DNA of 64,000 bases from Hysterium pulicare CBS 123377. Taxonomy: Eukaryota > Ascomycota > Dothideomycetes > Hysteriales > Hysteriaceae. Location: assembly GCA_000467715.1 (NCBI GenBank), contig AJFK01000613.1, positions 43,374 through 107,373 on the forward strand. The letters run 5' to 3'. The translations under genes were made by a program, and so were the position numbers. Below are positions 55,138 to 64,000 of the stretch, piece after piece (within the stretch, counting starts at the first letter, position 1; every line of letters starts with the position of its first letter). The notes under the pieces are model-generated. The model had not been told where the DNA came from. It did no database searches and saw only the letters and a list, made by a program, of their open reading frames with translations.

Positions 55138-56607
55138 TCAGAAGAAATGAAGCCAATAATTCCATAGGTTATACGTATCGTATGTCCTAGAAGACATGGC
55201 TCGGAGTCCACCAAAAGTCTCCGCAATCATTATGATCCTACTCATGGCGTACAATACTGGGCTAACAATGCGAATTATGGTCAGCGGACCATCCCACCGG
55301 AAAGACATCGTCCTGAATTGCATCGAAACAATAGCCGTGACCACTGCTACTAGAGCGCTCACCCTCCACAGCCAACGTTCCACAAGTGTTGGAAATGTCG
55401 AATTCCAGGAGATAAGATGGATCGCCCCGAAAGAAGCTCCAAGGAGGCATGTCAATGGCCAAAATCTGGACATATAAAGTATTTCATCCCATTCTGTAAT
55501 AATCATGGGGTCTTCGTCAACTTCGCGCTCGAAAATCATCGTGCCTTTTTTCTCGACGTCGGTATGAATGGTTACGGCTTGTCCGCTGCTGGTGTTCTTT
55601 TTTCCTAAATCTTTCCTCTCTTGTTCTACATCAAAGCATATAGAAGTGTTATCTTCAATATACTCGCTTCTACTTCTACTTCCGACGCTGATATTAACCA
55701 CCTCATGCTGGCTAGTGGACTGTCTCCCATCGTCGGTAGTTATCTCTTCGACTACTCCCGAGGGTTCACCAACAGGGTCGTCAGAACCCGCCCTCTTCGT
55801 TACTATTATATCATCATCCTTGCAGTCTCGCGCGATCAAATACCAAGCTATGTTATTCGATGGCTTCGCAGCCTGCTCGTTAAAGTCGTAGGTATCCTCC
55901 ATCGATAAAGAGTCAAATATCCGTTGTTGCTCAGCCGTCATTTCCGGAAGGGTGACGAAACTCGGTGTTGCGATGTCTTTCGGTTTTTTCCACCAGAAAA
56001 GATATGTAATGATGGCACAAAACACGTATGCCAGCGTCATTGCCTCTAAGGGTGCCAGTGGAAGATTGTGCGCGGCTCGCGTGATGCACTGCAAGAGAAA
56101 CCAGCTAACTTGGCAAAGTGCAGTGAGTTTGACAAGTCCATCTGCTTTGTTCTTATCGCGGATGAGATGTTCAGAGACGCCCCAGCTCTCGCGATCCTCC
56201 CAGCTGATGAGCTCGTTGTTTAGCAGCCATGCATACTGCCCTGGCCAAAGAATGCGGTGGCCCGTTTCTGTTCGATACCGGACGCCCATCATACCGATGT
56301 AGAAGCCGTGTATGAGCCGCAAGCCGTTATTCGTCGCAGCTGCTGACCGGTTTACCATTTTCCTTGCTTGCAACCACTCTTGTAAAGCTTCCAGACATTC
56401 TAGCTCTGGTGCCATTACCATTTTAATTAATTGGAAGAACTTATGATACAGTCGTAAACGTAGCGTAACGTGGATTCGGGGATGGATGGTAGTCCAAGTA
56501 GAGATTATGATGGTAAAGAGAGAGGATGTGATGATCGTCCATGTTCCTCGTCCAGTCGATTCCGGGGTCCAGCCCTGAAGTGCATCGATTGAGGTCGTAT
56601 TGTTCAT
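55138..56607 (-). CDS. Fungal multi-pass membrane protein of unknown function
   Basis: A single exon of 489 residues from ATG 56607. The N-terminal region reads TGRGTWTIITSSLFTIIIST then WTTIHPRIHV, followed by an amphipathic part containing LECLEALQEWLQARKMVNRS. Hydrophobic segments lie near residues 25-40, 170-215 (WFLLQC; AMTLAYVFCAIITYLFWW), 390-430 and 440-470. Between them is an acidic, Ser-rich loop of about 140 residues (VVEEITTDDGRQSTS). A family with this GRGTW...TTIHP start is widespread in ascomycetes and often multicopy; no function is established to my knowledge. No signal peptide cleavage site is clear. Confidence 0.75.
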   Translation of the reverse strand: MNNTTSIDALQGWTPESTGRGTWTIITSSLFTIIISTWTTIHPRIHVTLRLRLYHKFFQLIKMVMAPELECLEALQEWLQARKMVNRSAAATNNGLRLIHGFYIGMMGVRYRTETGHRILWPGQYAWLLNNELISWEDRESWGVSEHLIRDKNKADGLVKLTALCQVSWFLLQCITRAAHNLPLAPLEAMTLAYVFCAIITYLFWWKKPKDIATPSFVTLPEMTAEQQRIFDSLSMEDTYDFNEQAAKPSNNIAWYLIARDCKDDDIIVTKRAGSDDPVGEPSGVVEEITTDDGRQSTSQHEVVNISVGSRSRSEYIEDNTSICFDVEQERKDLGKKNTSSGQAVTIHTDVEKKGTMIFEREVDEDPMIITEWDEILYMSRFWPLTCLLGASFGAIHLISWNSTFPTLVERWLWRVSALVAVVTAIVSMQFRTMSFRWDGPLTIIRIVSPVLYAMSRIIMIAETFGGLRAMSSRTYDTYNLWNYWLHFF

Positions 56608-57268
56608 CGTGTTAAAGTGAATTCGCTACTCGGTCAGTAACCGTCGCTCGTAGAGGAGGGACGTGGTCTAGAGACATGCTGTTATTCCTGATCTGCACCT
56701 ATATCTACACTCCATTCCCAGCGCTCCTAGTACAGTGGTTTCATCCCGTGCAGGTGGCGGACATGCTCATACCTTATTTGTACAATCTATTGCGGCACAG
56801 CAACTACCTTCCCCCTGCGGCGCTTATCATCATACTGAGATTGAGACTGCATTCATCCAAGTCCAATCGAAATTCCATGACATGTTTCTCTTTTAAGTAT
56901 AGAAGCCAGCCGACCTCATAGATTCTGACATTTTCAGTAAAGAAAGATTAAGGTCCGGTGCATATTAACTGTGTATAATTGAGGACTGTTGCGATGAATC
57001 AAAATACACGCTAATATATATGTAGCTAGATCCGGACGTAGGTATTTGATCCTATTGGTAATAGTATTTAAACTCCTGTCTCGTTAAGCGCCGACTGCAC
57101 GTGCAAATTCACACCAACTTCAGTTCACTTAACTACCTACAACAATCTAACTCTTTTGTAGAGGACTTTGAACATACAATCTGCTCTCTGGATCTCTCAC
57201 TATACCCAGAAATCTACTTCCATCACAATTATATTCTATCTCTCCATTCCTTAACCTTTGCCGCAGTT
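56608..57268. promoter_or_regulatory. Divergent intergenic region
   Basis: Between the membrane protein and the hydrolase, 661 bases. A TATTTAAA box lies at about 57064-57071 with a CT-rich patch and, after it, GCACGTGC (57097-57104). The hydrolase ATG is 200 bases downstream. The open frame of the hydrolase extends up to 57101 but without ATG. Confidence 0.4.
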
Positions 57269-58441
57269 ATGGCCTTGTTTTCTACAGTCAAGATGGTTGG
57301 TTTGAGCCTCGCTGCGCCTTTCGCATTTTACTTCACTTTACTAGGACTGTTAGCCACATTCCCAAGTCTTCAGACGCATGCGTTCTACCTTCATCGGGTC
57401 ACATTGACATGGTTCAAAGACCTCAACACTCCGGAGATGTTCGGTTTCTTGCCAAACCAAGTCACTCCCTTCTCCATTACCACAGAAGATGGTGTTGACC
57501 TACATGCCTGGCACGTTCTCCCGCTTGGAACTTATCGTCGGCATCGAAAGGAGCTGCTTTCAAGTCCGTCGGGATACACGAAGGATATAATCAGTAAACT
57601 CAACTTTCGACTGCTGAAGGATGATCCAGAAGCCAGGCTTGTCATTTATCTTCACGGCACTTCCGGGACAATGGCTTCCGGTTTTCGCCCAGATAGCTAC
57701 CGTGCAATTTATTCCGGATCGCCTACTAAGATACATGTCGTCACAATCGACTACCGTGGGTATGGGCTTTCTACTGGCCTCCCCTCTGAAGATGGTTTAC
57801 TCCTCGACGCCCTCGCTCTTTTCGACTGGGCTACCAAAGTTGCTGAAATCCCTCCATCCCGAATTGTTCTTTTTGGTCAATCTTTGGGCACAGCAGTTGG
57901 TGCTGCCTTACTTGAGCACCTGGCCACCCGTTCCGTTTCTCTTGCGGGCGTAGTCTTCCTTGCAACTTTCACAGACGTTGCGACTTTATTGGAGACCTAC
58001 CGCATCGAAGGCATCATTCCCGTGCTATCCCCCCTTAGCATATTTCCGCCTGCTCTCACTTTCTTCAATGGCTTCCTCCGAAGCACGTGGCTCACGAAGG
58101 ATCGCATGGCTGAGTATGTACGGCTGAGTGATCGATATGACATCACATTTATTCATGCCGAAGATGATGCCAATATTCCTTACATGCATTCGGATAGGAT
58201 ATTCTGGCATGCTGTGAATGCATCATCCCCGATGTCGTATGAAGACCTAGAGCGGGAAAAGGAGGAGCGGAAAACAGATTTCGGGCCGGGGGGTTGGTCG
58301 ATTGAATGGTCCACAGAAAAGGGAGTCATCAGGGAAGAGATATTAAAGTATGGTGTACATGATAAATGTATGGCTTATCCGGTAACAGCACTAGCTGTAT
58401 TGAGGGCATTTCGAGCTACGGATTCAGAATTCGAGAATTAG
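57269..58441 (+). CDS. Membrane-anchored alpha/beta hydrolase, ABHD12-like
   Basis: A single exon of 390 residues from ATG 57269 (MALFSTVKMVG). An N-terminal hydrophobic anchor (LSLAAPFAFYFTLLGLLATF) precedes the hydrolase fold. FSITTEDGVDLHAWHVLPLG and the oxyanion-loop motif YLHGTSGTM are followed by IDYRGYGLSTG, the nucleophile elbow FGQSLGTA (GxSxG), the Asp region FIHAEDDANIP and a C-terminal His in YGVHDKCMAYP. The triad is complete. ABHD12-type enzymes hydrolyse lysophospholipids or monoacylglycerols at the ER membrane; the substrate here is inferred only from family. The upstream frame without ATG is treated as leader. Confidence 0.85.
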   Translation: MALFSTVKMVGLSLAAPFAFYFTLLGLLATFPSLQTHAFYLHRVTLTWFKDLNTPEMFGFLPNQVTPFSITTEDGVDLHAWHVLPLGTYRRHRKELLSSPSGYTKDIISKLNFRLLKDDPEARLVIYLHGTSGTMASGFRPDSYRAIYSGSPTKIHVVTIDYRGYGLSTGLPSEDGLLLDALALFDWATKVAEIPPSRIVLFGQSLGTAVGAALLEHLATRSVSLAGVVFLATFTDVATLLETYRIEGIIPVLSPLSIFPPALTFFNGFLRSTWLTKDRMAEYVRLSDRYDITFIHAEDDANIPYMHSDRIFWHAVNASSPMSYEDLEREKEERKTDFGPGGWSIEWSTEKGVIREEILKYGVHDKCMAYPVTALAVLRAFRATDSEFEN

Positions 58442-59937
58442 GTATGTTTCGGAGCTATGAACTGGTTATCACGGAGCCTGTCAACGCTTTTTCTTTGACT
58501 TAGACATGATACCCAGTAAAGTATGACACTTTATAAAGTCCTAAGTACCGTACCTTCGGGCATGGTGATGGTTAGACGGGGGCTTGAGTGGATTGGGGTG
58601 TGTGAGGTGTTTGAATGGGTGTTTGAAAGGGAATAGGAGGGCTTGTAGGACTTAGTGTCAATCTCTGGAATTGATATAAAAAGGAAGGAAGTATCACTTA
58701 AGATACAAGAGTAAGAGAAGATGACAGCAGAGTTATTACCCAAGAATAAAGGACCCCTTTAAACTCCATCGTTATTTCCAAGAGGACCTACACACCTTAT
58801 ACACCTCCGAACACCCTCTTCCCTCCCGTCTCCAAGCACCATCCGCGAAATCAATACAGCCCACTTCGAACTCGACCCATGCCGGCCAGCCTCAAACCTC
58901 CCTCCATCAGCCCTCAAGCATTTGGCTCAATATTTCGTAAACAATCGTCCATTTCCGGTCGCCCAGACTCAGAGTGGCTGGCTTGTCCCATCCATTTCGA
59001 GAGGCGAAGCGAAGGGAGTGAAGTCTGGTTGGTGGCTTGTCCGTCCCGAGCGGGCCTGGCGGAGCGGATCGGGAACGCCGTTCAGGGGCTAGACACGTGC
59101 TTTGGGAGAGGCGCTAGCGCCGTTTTGGAGGGGGGATGTTGTTTCTACATGTCAAAAGACGAAATAGATATTCTTGAGTAGGGCGGATGAGGGTACGTGT
59201 GGGTTTACAAGACAGCTAGAGACTTGGGCGGAAAGAGGAGGCGGGGTTAGATGAGTTATGTTTTTCTTTATATCGGAATATATATTCTCTAAGGCGCCAG
59301 TTTCGCTTCCTACAACTGAGTCATGGTGAAAAGATGAGTACGAAAGATGCGTGCTTGCAAGATACATGATGTGACTCGAGCCAGCAATTCTCCAGCTAGG
59401 AAACAAAAAACGCGGACCAGTATCGCTATGTCGAGTGAGTAATGAATGATGTCTTTGTGCTGGAATGCCCTTCGCTATGCGACATAAATCGGGAGGAGAG
59501 GATTATAAGTGAGGGTACATAGATACTGCAGAAGCATTACAATCGTTGGCATCAAGGGCATGCATAAAAAGTCCAGGCAACGCTCCAAAAATGCAGGAAA
59601 GATGAGGGCTGGAGAGCTGGGGCGCGTGAAATGCACATAATCGGGAATGAGATGTGATCGAGAATAAGAAGTAATGATGCTTTCTCGTAGAATATCATTT
59701 TGGCCGGGGGTGCATTGAAAATCACGAGGAAAGAATCGTAGGGCTAAGCTTTAAGCGAGGCCTACGTTATTTCTTCTCCGTTAGGGCGGCAGCAGAGGGA
59801 TCGCTTAAACGTTGACAGGTAGCTCAGGATAGCATCGGGAAGTTTCTCACATCGCTGAGACCGGAGTATGTGAGAGGGTAACGTCGATTATCTCGAAGGC
59901 GAAGCTGCGATTTTTGCAGCAGATGGTAGGAGCTTGG
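58442..59937. other. Intergenic region downstream of the hydrolase
   Basis: 1.5 kb containing one 100-codon ORF (listed) and otherwise no supported gene. The minus side from 59.2 to 59.9 kb probably includes the 3' UTR of the epimerase gene. Confidence 0.35.
58879..59181 (+). CDS. Small hypothetical protein
   Basis: A 100-residue ORF from ATG 58879 (MPASLKPPSISPQAFGSIFR). The DNA upstream is pyrimidine-rich (CACCCTCTTCCCTCCCGTCT, 58814-58833), as in fungal leaders. Cys-containing (EGGCCFYMSKDEIDILE at the end), no signal peptide or membrane helix. Not recognised; could be a chance ORF. Confidence 0.25.
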   Translation: MPASLKPPSISPQAFGSIFRKQSSISGRPDSEWLACPIHFERRSEGSEVWLVACPSRAGLAERIGNAVQGLDTCFGRGASAVLEGGCCFYMSKDEIDILE

Positions 59938-61395
59938 TTATGGCCACCAACCCATAGTCCGATAGCTCTCGATCACTTTCTCGATTTCCTCTTTCGTCAT
60001 TTGAGGATGCAGGTACCTAAGCCAAGGCCAATCAGCATTCCTTGCACAAAACATGGGGTGATGCGTTCACGAGCATGGACAAACATACTCGAATCCAGTC
60101 TCCCTTTCGAATGCCCTGCCGTCCAGACTTAGATCCATGTCCTTCAATAACTCCTTCTCCATAAACGGACTCAAGGGTGTTGACTGGCTGATTCCAGCCT
60201 TTGTCTGAAGATTGGCCCAGGGATCTAGGGTCACATCGTTCACATCGTCTACGACGTGGTCGAGATTGAGGCGGGCAAAAGCGGATATGATGGTGCCGTG
60301 GAAGCCAGTGTCGATGTTGAAAACTTGACTTATTATCTTGGATATGGTCCCTTGTGCTACACGGCGTAAAGAAATCAGCGCTCCTGGCCTTGAGAAGCAG
60401 TTGCACACTATTATGGACAACTTACAGGTATTCCCGTGATCCACAATGTTGAATACAGGCACCGGTTTTCTGGGCGGAGGAACCTTTGCATACCACTCCG
60501 CTGCTGTCCATAATGCTCTAGCCACATCTTCTACATGTACCGTGTTCGTCCTCAAGTCCTCTTTCCACAACCACTTCATCACTTCTCCCAGAGATTGGTA
60601 TACTCTGGCCATGCATAGCGCTGTGCATATGAACTTGGTGCTATATGGGCCATAAATATGCGCCATTCGCAACACCATCAGATTCAAGCCCTCGATCTTC
60701 GCCAGGTCCTCTTCAGCGGTCAACTTCCACTTGGCCAGCTTGAGCCATGGTTTTAATTTATCCGTCTCTTTCCGCGGTACGCTATCGGGCTTGTATACCA
60801 TGCCGGTGCTGAGTTCTATAAAGCATTTGACGTTGCGTTTTGCCGCCTCCTTCCCTACCGCCATGGACAGAGCATGGGAACGCACCCGATAGACCTCATC
60901 CTCTTGTGAATATCTCGTCTCGCCGCCGCAGTTGAAGACGTAGTCGAATTGCTTGCCATTTTCTCGGTCGAAGATGCGTTGTAGGGTCTCTATGCAGCCA
61001 CAAGTCAGCGATTGGTCCGTAGAGTGTGCTACAGCAGGGTACTATGGGTATAGTAGAGGACATATACGCACGTTCTCGTGAGGCGTCGGCTTGCATGAAC
61101 TTCTCCCTAGAGCATGCCTCTTTGAACTCAGGTGCCAGCCAGGCCAGCTCTGGTAGGTGTTTGTCGACCAGACGTATTTCGGAAGCGAGGTTCTGCTCGT
61201 GGATATGGCGGGCGAGGAAACGGCCAACATAACCTTTCCAACACGGTCAGTATCACAAACACGTATCTAGACAAACAATCAATAGTGCCGGAGAATTAGT
61301 TCAAAGGTAGACGCAGAATACCTACCCAGACCCCCAATGATCAGAACAGCAGGCTTCTCCACGGCGGGGTCCAACTGTGCCGCATTGTCGGCCAT
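59938..61395 (-). CDS. NAD-dependent epimerase/dehydratase (extended SDR)
   Basis: Five exons, 61395-61326, 61233-61072, 60989-60426, 60356-60089 and 60016-59938, splice in frame to 380 residues. The Rossmann motif GGLGYVGRF spans the first junction (VLIIGG-LGYVGRFLARH), followed by an acidic cofactor-binding strand (SEIRLVDKHLP). Further landmarks are YVFNCGGETRY, the active-site region FIELSTGMVYKP, LNLMVLRMAHIYGPYSTKFI, NTVHVEDVARALW and VFNIVDHGNT. The last exon gives the C-terminus KVIESYRTMGWWP. The fold resembles NAD-dependent sugar epimerases and 3-beta-HSD-like enzymes. The substrate is unknown. The acceptor of exon 2 (GGAAAG) is less typical but is the one that completes the glycine motif. 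Confidence 0.88.
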
Positions 61396-63269
61396 GACGA
61401 GGTGCGCAGCGAACCGTCTCCCAAGGCTCGCGGCCTTCAAACGTAGAAGACTGGATGGTAGGAATGTCTCTCAACGAAGCACACGATGTGTTGGACTATA
61501 TCAATACCAGTCTACGCCCCGCCGAGAGGTCAACTAGGGTGTCCAAGTGTTCCGCTGTTCGCGAGCAAAGCTTTGACTGCCAGCAAGCTGAAGCTTCAGA
61601 GAAGGATGCGCTTTGGGGGTTGAAACATGAAGCGGAGGTGCAGGGAACGCGGCAGAGTCAAAGTATGGGAGAATTGCGGAAGGCCCAAGATACGTTCTTC
61701 AAGACGGCAATCTGCAGCTGGGAACGAGTGGGCGCGTGCTGCGTTATGCAAGAGTCAGTGACATGCAGGAGGCAGCAATTTAAATGCTCAGGCGTCAGGC
61801 CAAACAGTTAGGTCCAACCTATTTATTTATCATGGAGCAGGACTGGTGGGCAGCAGCGAGGCGGATTGAAACTCGCCTTTACCACACCACCACGACCACG
61901 ACGGCCTACACTTGTTGCTGTCACACACCCTCTTCGTTTATACATGTCCGACCTCAGCCAGGCACAAGGAACAAGCGGCACCCGCACCCATCCATCCCGC
62001 GCCAACCAGCACAGCAGCATGAAAGTCGCAGGTGTTGAGGCCCCAGCCATAACCAATATTAGGCCAGCGCCTTTCCCGTAAACCTGGCCTACAAGCCCGC
62101 TCCTCGTGCCCTGTTCCCAGCTGCTTGCTGCGTCTGCGAGCGGGAGTCCACCGAGCGAACGCCTCCGCTACCGGCCCCCATCGATCCTCCCGCCAAACAC
62201 GAAAATTGGACTTCCTGTGGCGCCCCGTCGTGCAAGTCCGCTCTCTGGGTGCAGCTCAACGTCTTGTCACTTGCAGCAGCATCATGCGTCAATTGTGGAG
62301 GACGCCATGCCTCGGCGCGAGAAGTATGCGCATCAATTTTCGCAGCTGAAATCTTTCCACGGACCTGAGCGATCATGGTGTGAACGCCTCGTTTCTGCAC
62401 TTTCTGCCACGGGGAACTCTATTGCAAGCCCATGTTAGGATTAGTCCTGTGTCATCTGATGAAAGTCGGGACATGTTCGCCAGATCGGTGGGTTCGATTT
62501 CTATCATCTATCAAAACGGACCGTAGGTTGATAGGAGGCGCATAAGAATCATATTAATTGGACTCCATAAAATCCAATTGATGACATGAGGGATTTCTAT
62601 GTAGGGAAATGTCCAACGCATCCACATATTGACCGCCTCCCCATCTAGAAGTGTCTAGATGATCTTTATTTCTTCTTTGCTGTGAAACGCACCTTCAAAA
62701 GAATCAAGTCCGCCTTACCGTCATAGACCCCACAAAAGCATTCAAGAAAATTTGCTTTTGGTTTTGAGTTGAAAGTGACTCATGCTTCGTTTCCGCGCCT
62801 ACATCGTATTGTCTCTCTGGCAAGGCTGCTCTTATGTGTACCAGTAGAGGGGCTTGTTTTGAATTTTAACCTAGTAGCTATATGACAGGGTAGATTGATA
62901 GGGTCCATGGATGTGTGTATGCAAAGGCATGCAGATGCCAGTGTGATCTTCCCGCCCTCGCAGCTTTCTCGCGTTTGTCACAGGACAGGTGCAGACCGCC
63001 ATGCAGCCAGGGGGACCAATGATCGTGGAACGCACATTCTTCAAACGCAAAAAAACCGTCGAGGTCGAAACGAAAACGCCGGAGCAATGGATGGACATCC
63101 GACTGCAATGCATGAATGGGGTTCACTCTTTGAAAATGCAAATATCCAAATATGTGTTTGTGTGTGCTGATGGAAATCCAGTGCTGCCTCCCTACCTTTA
63201 TCGCTGCTCAAAGTGCCGCCACCAAGAATCTGCCGAAATCATACATCCGCCTTGTCACGGTCCGACGAA
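61396..63269. other. Intergenic region between the epimerase gene and TOP1
   Basis: About 1.9 kb. It must hold the epimerase promoter and the TOP1 3' end. Overlapping ORFs of 60-118 codons on both strands show no protein features that I recognise. A short inverted repeat (AATTGGA/TCCAATT) lies near 62556-62579. Confidence 0.35.
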
Positions 63270-64000
63270 CTAGAACTCCCAGTTCTCGTCGACAGACTTG
63301 ATTGCCCAGTCGAACTTTTCGCGCAGCGTCTTGGAGAAGAATCGCTCAATCGGGACATTGAATTTCTTGGAAAAGACGACAGTAAGACGGGGATCGATGT
63401 AGTTCTTGAAGTGATAGTCAGCAGACGAGCCAGGAACGCCATTTAGTAAATCCACTTACGATTTTGGAGGTGCCAAGAGCAACCTCCTTATTGTTATCCT
63501 TGTCTTCCATCTGAACCTTCATGGTTTCAATGCGTTGGTTGAGCTTGTCAAGACTGGCGTCCATTTTCTCGACTGTTGGCCCTTTGCCCTCGGCCTCGAC
63601 TTTCCCCGTCTTGTTCTCCTTCTTGAACTTCTTCTCAAGTTCGTCGACGACTTCGAGGCGCCCCTCAAGTTCCTTCGGCTTCATCTCTTTCGTGCCTTCG
63701 GCGGCAAGCTTCTCGTTGTCTTTCTCAAACTTCTTCGTGATCTTTGTGCGTTGCTCCTCAACGAGTGCCTCTTGATGTTGCTTGACCCACTCGTCATCTA
63801 GGTCCTCCGGCCGCTCAAAGTATTCAGCGCCCCGCTTCTTCTTGATCTTGGGATCGATATCAATCATCATCTGCTTGACGCGCCAAGCCTGATAACGAAG
63901 TCCGTTAATCTACAGAAAGTGTTAGTATTGGCTATCGCGATAGGAGCACTGGAGATCAATACCTTTTCCTGCATCTTCTCAATCGAGCCAGCGTGGCTGG
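63270..64000 (-). CDS. TOP1: DNA topoisomerase I, C-terminal part (5' part outside window)
   Basis: Type IB topoisomerase that relaxes supercoils in the nucleus through a tyrosine-DNA intermediate. Visible minus-strand exons are 64000-63963 (cut by the edge), 63909-63460 and 63404-63270. The first shows SIEKMQEK, the second [20 protein letters not shown] then the charged linker coiled coil ([20 protein letters not shown]). It ends ALGTSKI, which splices to [20 protein letters not shown]. The catalytic Tyr is in SKINYIDPR, right after the last junction. The protein ends [10 protein letters not shown]. Introns are GT-AG and phase 0. The missing core domain lies to the right of the window. Confidence 0.95.

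Noticed and set aside
61455-61811. Plus ORF of 118 codons between the epimerase and TOP1 genes
   Set aside because: It lies in the promoter side of the epimerase gene, shows no domain, and overlaps other frames of similar quality.
62989-63273. Plus ORF of 94 codons opposite the TOP1 3' end
   Set aside because: It ends exactly over the TOP1 stop and is likely 3' UTR antisense; no motif.

Overview
This window reads as nuclear DNA of a filamentous ascomycete (Pezizomycotina). Most genes carry short introns with GTAAGT-like donors and CTNA-type branch regions. Single-copy fungal genes occur on both strands, and both edges cut through genes. A leotiomycete relative is my guess from overall protein flavour; it is not demonstrated. 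I saw no tRNA, rRNA, CRISPR array or intact transposon.

Left arm (1-5.2 kb): the 3' part of an unknown protein gene, inorganic pyrophosphatase (IPP1), mitochondrial ribosomal protein mL53 (MRPL44), and the ER SNARE SEC20. The last two diverge from a 303-bp shared promoter.

First gene-poor block (5.2-21.5 kb): no intact recognisable gene. It contains several promoter-like modules (TCAC-type box, 29-49 bases, TATA box, CT-rich leader) on both strands. From 10.3 kb on, the minus strand carries protein-like but broken reading frames with hydrophobic ends, which look like decayed genes.

Central housekeeping stretch (21.5-42.4 kb): ERV46 (ER-Golgi cargo receptor), a SulP sulfate permease with STAS domain, BUB2 (TBC GAP of the mitotic exit checkpoint), a very long PhoD-like metallophosphatase, KEX2 (Golgi proprotein convertase), RCL1 (18S rRNA processing) and an RTC4-domain protein. 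These act in secretion, sulfur uptake, cell cycle and ribosome biogenesis. They are independent fungal genes, not an operon or cluster.

Second gene-poor block (42.4-47.9 kb): the most unusual part. Nine promoter-like units lie head to tail on the plus strand at roughly 0.44-0.78 kb steps. Most have TCAC[G/A/C][T/G]G 30-52 bases before a TATA box followed by a CT-rich leader. Three have the identical 9-mer TTTGTCAGC 57-60 bases before the TATA box. A second shared block, TGAACTTCATCACCG or close variants, recurs about 270-345 bases downstream. The transcribed parts have otherwise diverged and mostly lack a long ORF. This is my candidate for an undescribed element or gene family.

Right arm (47.9-64 kb): a cysteine-rich single-pass surface protein, a SAT4/PTH11-type rhodopsin-fold membrane protein, an aminoglycoside-phosphotransferase-like gene broken by two one-base shifts, a multi-pass fungal membrane protein, an ABHD12-like hydrolase, an NAD-dependent epimerase and, at the right edge, the 3' end of DNA topoisomerase I (TOP1).
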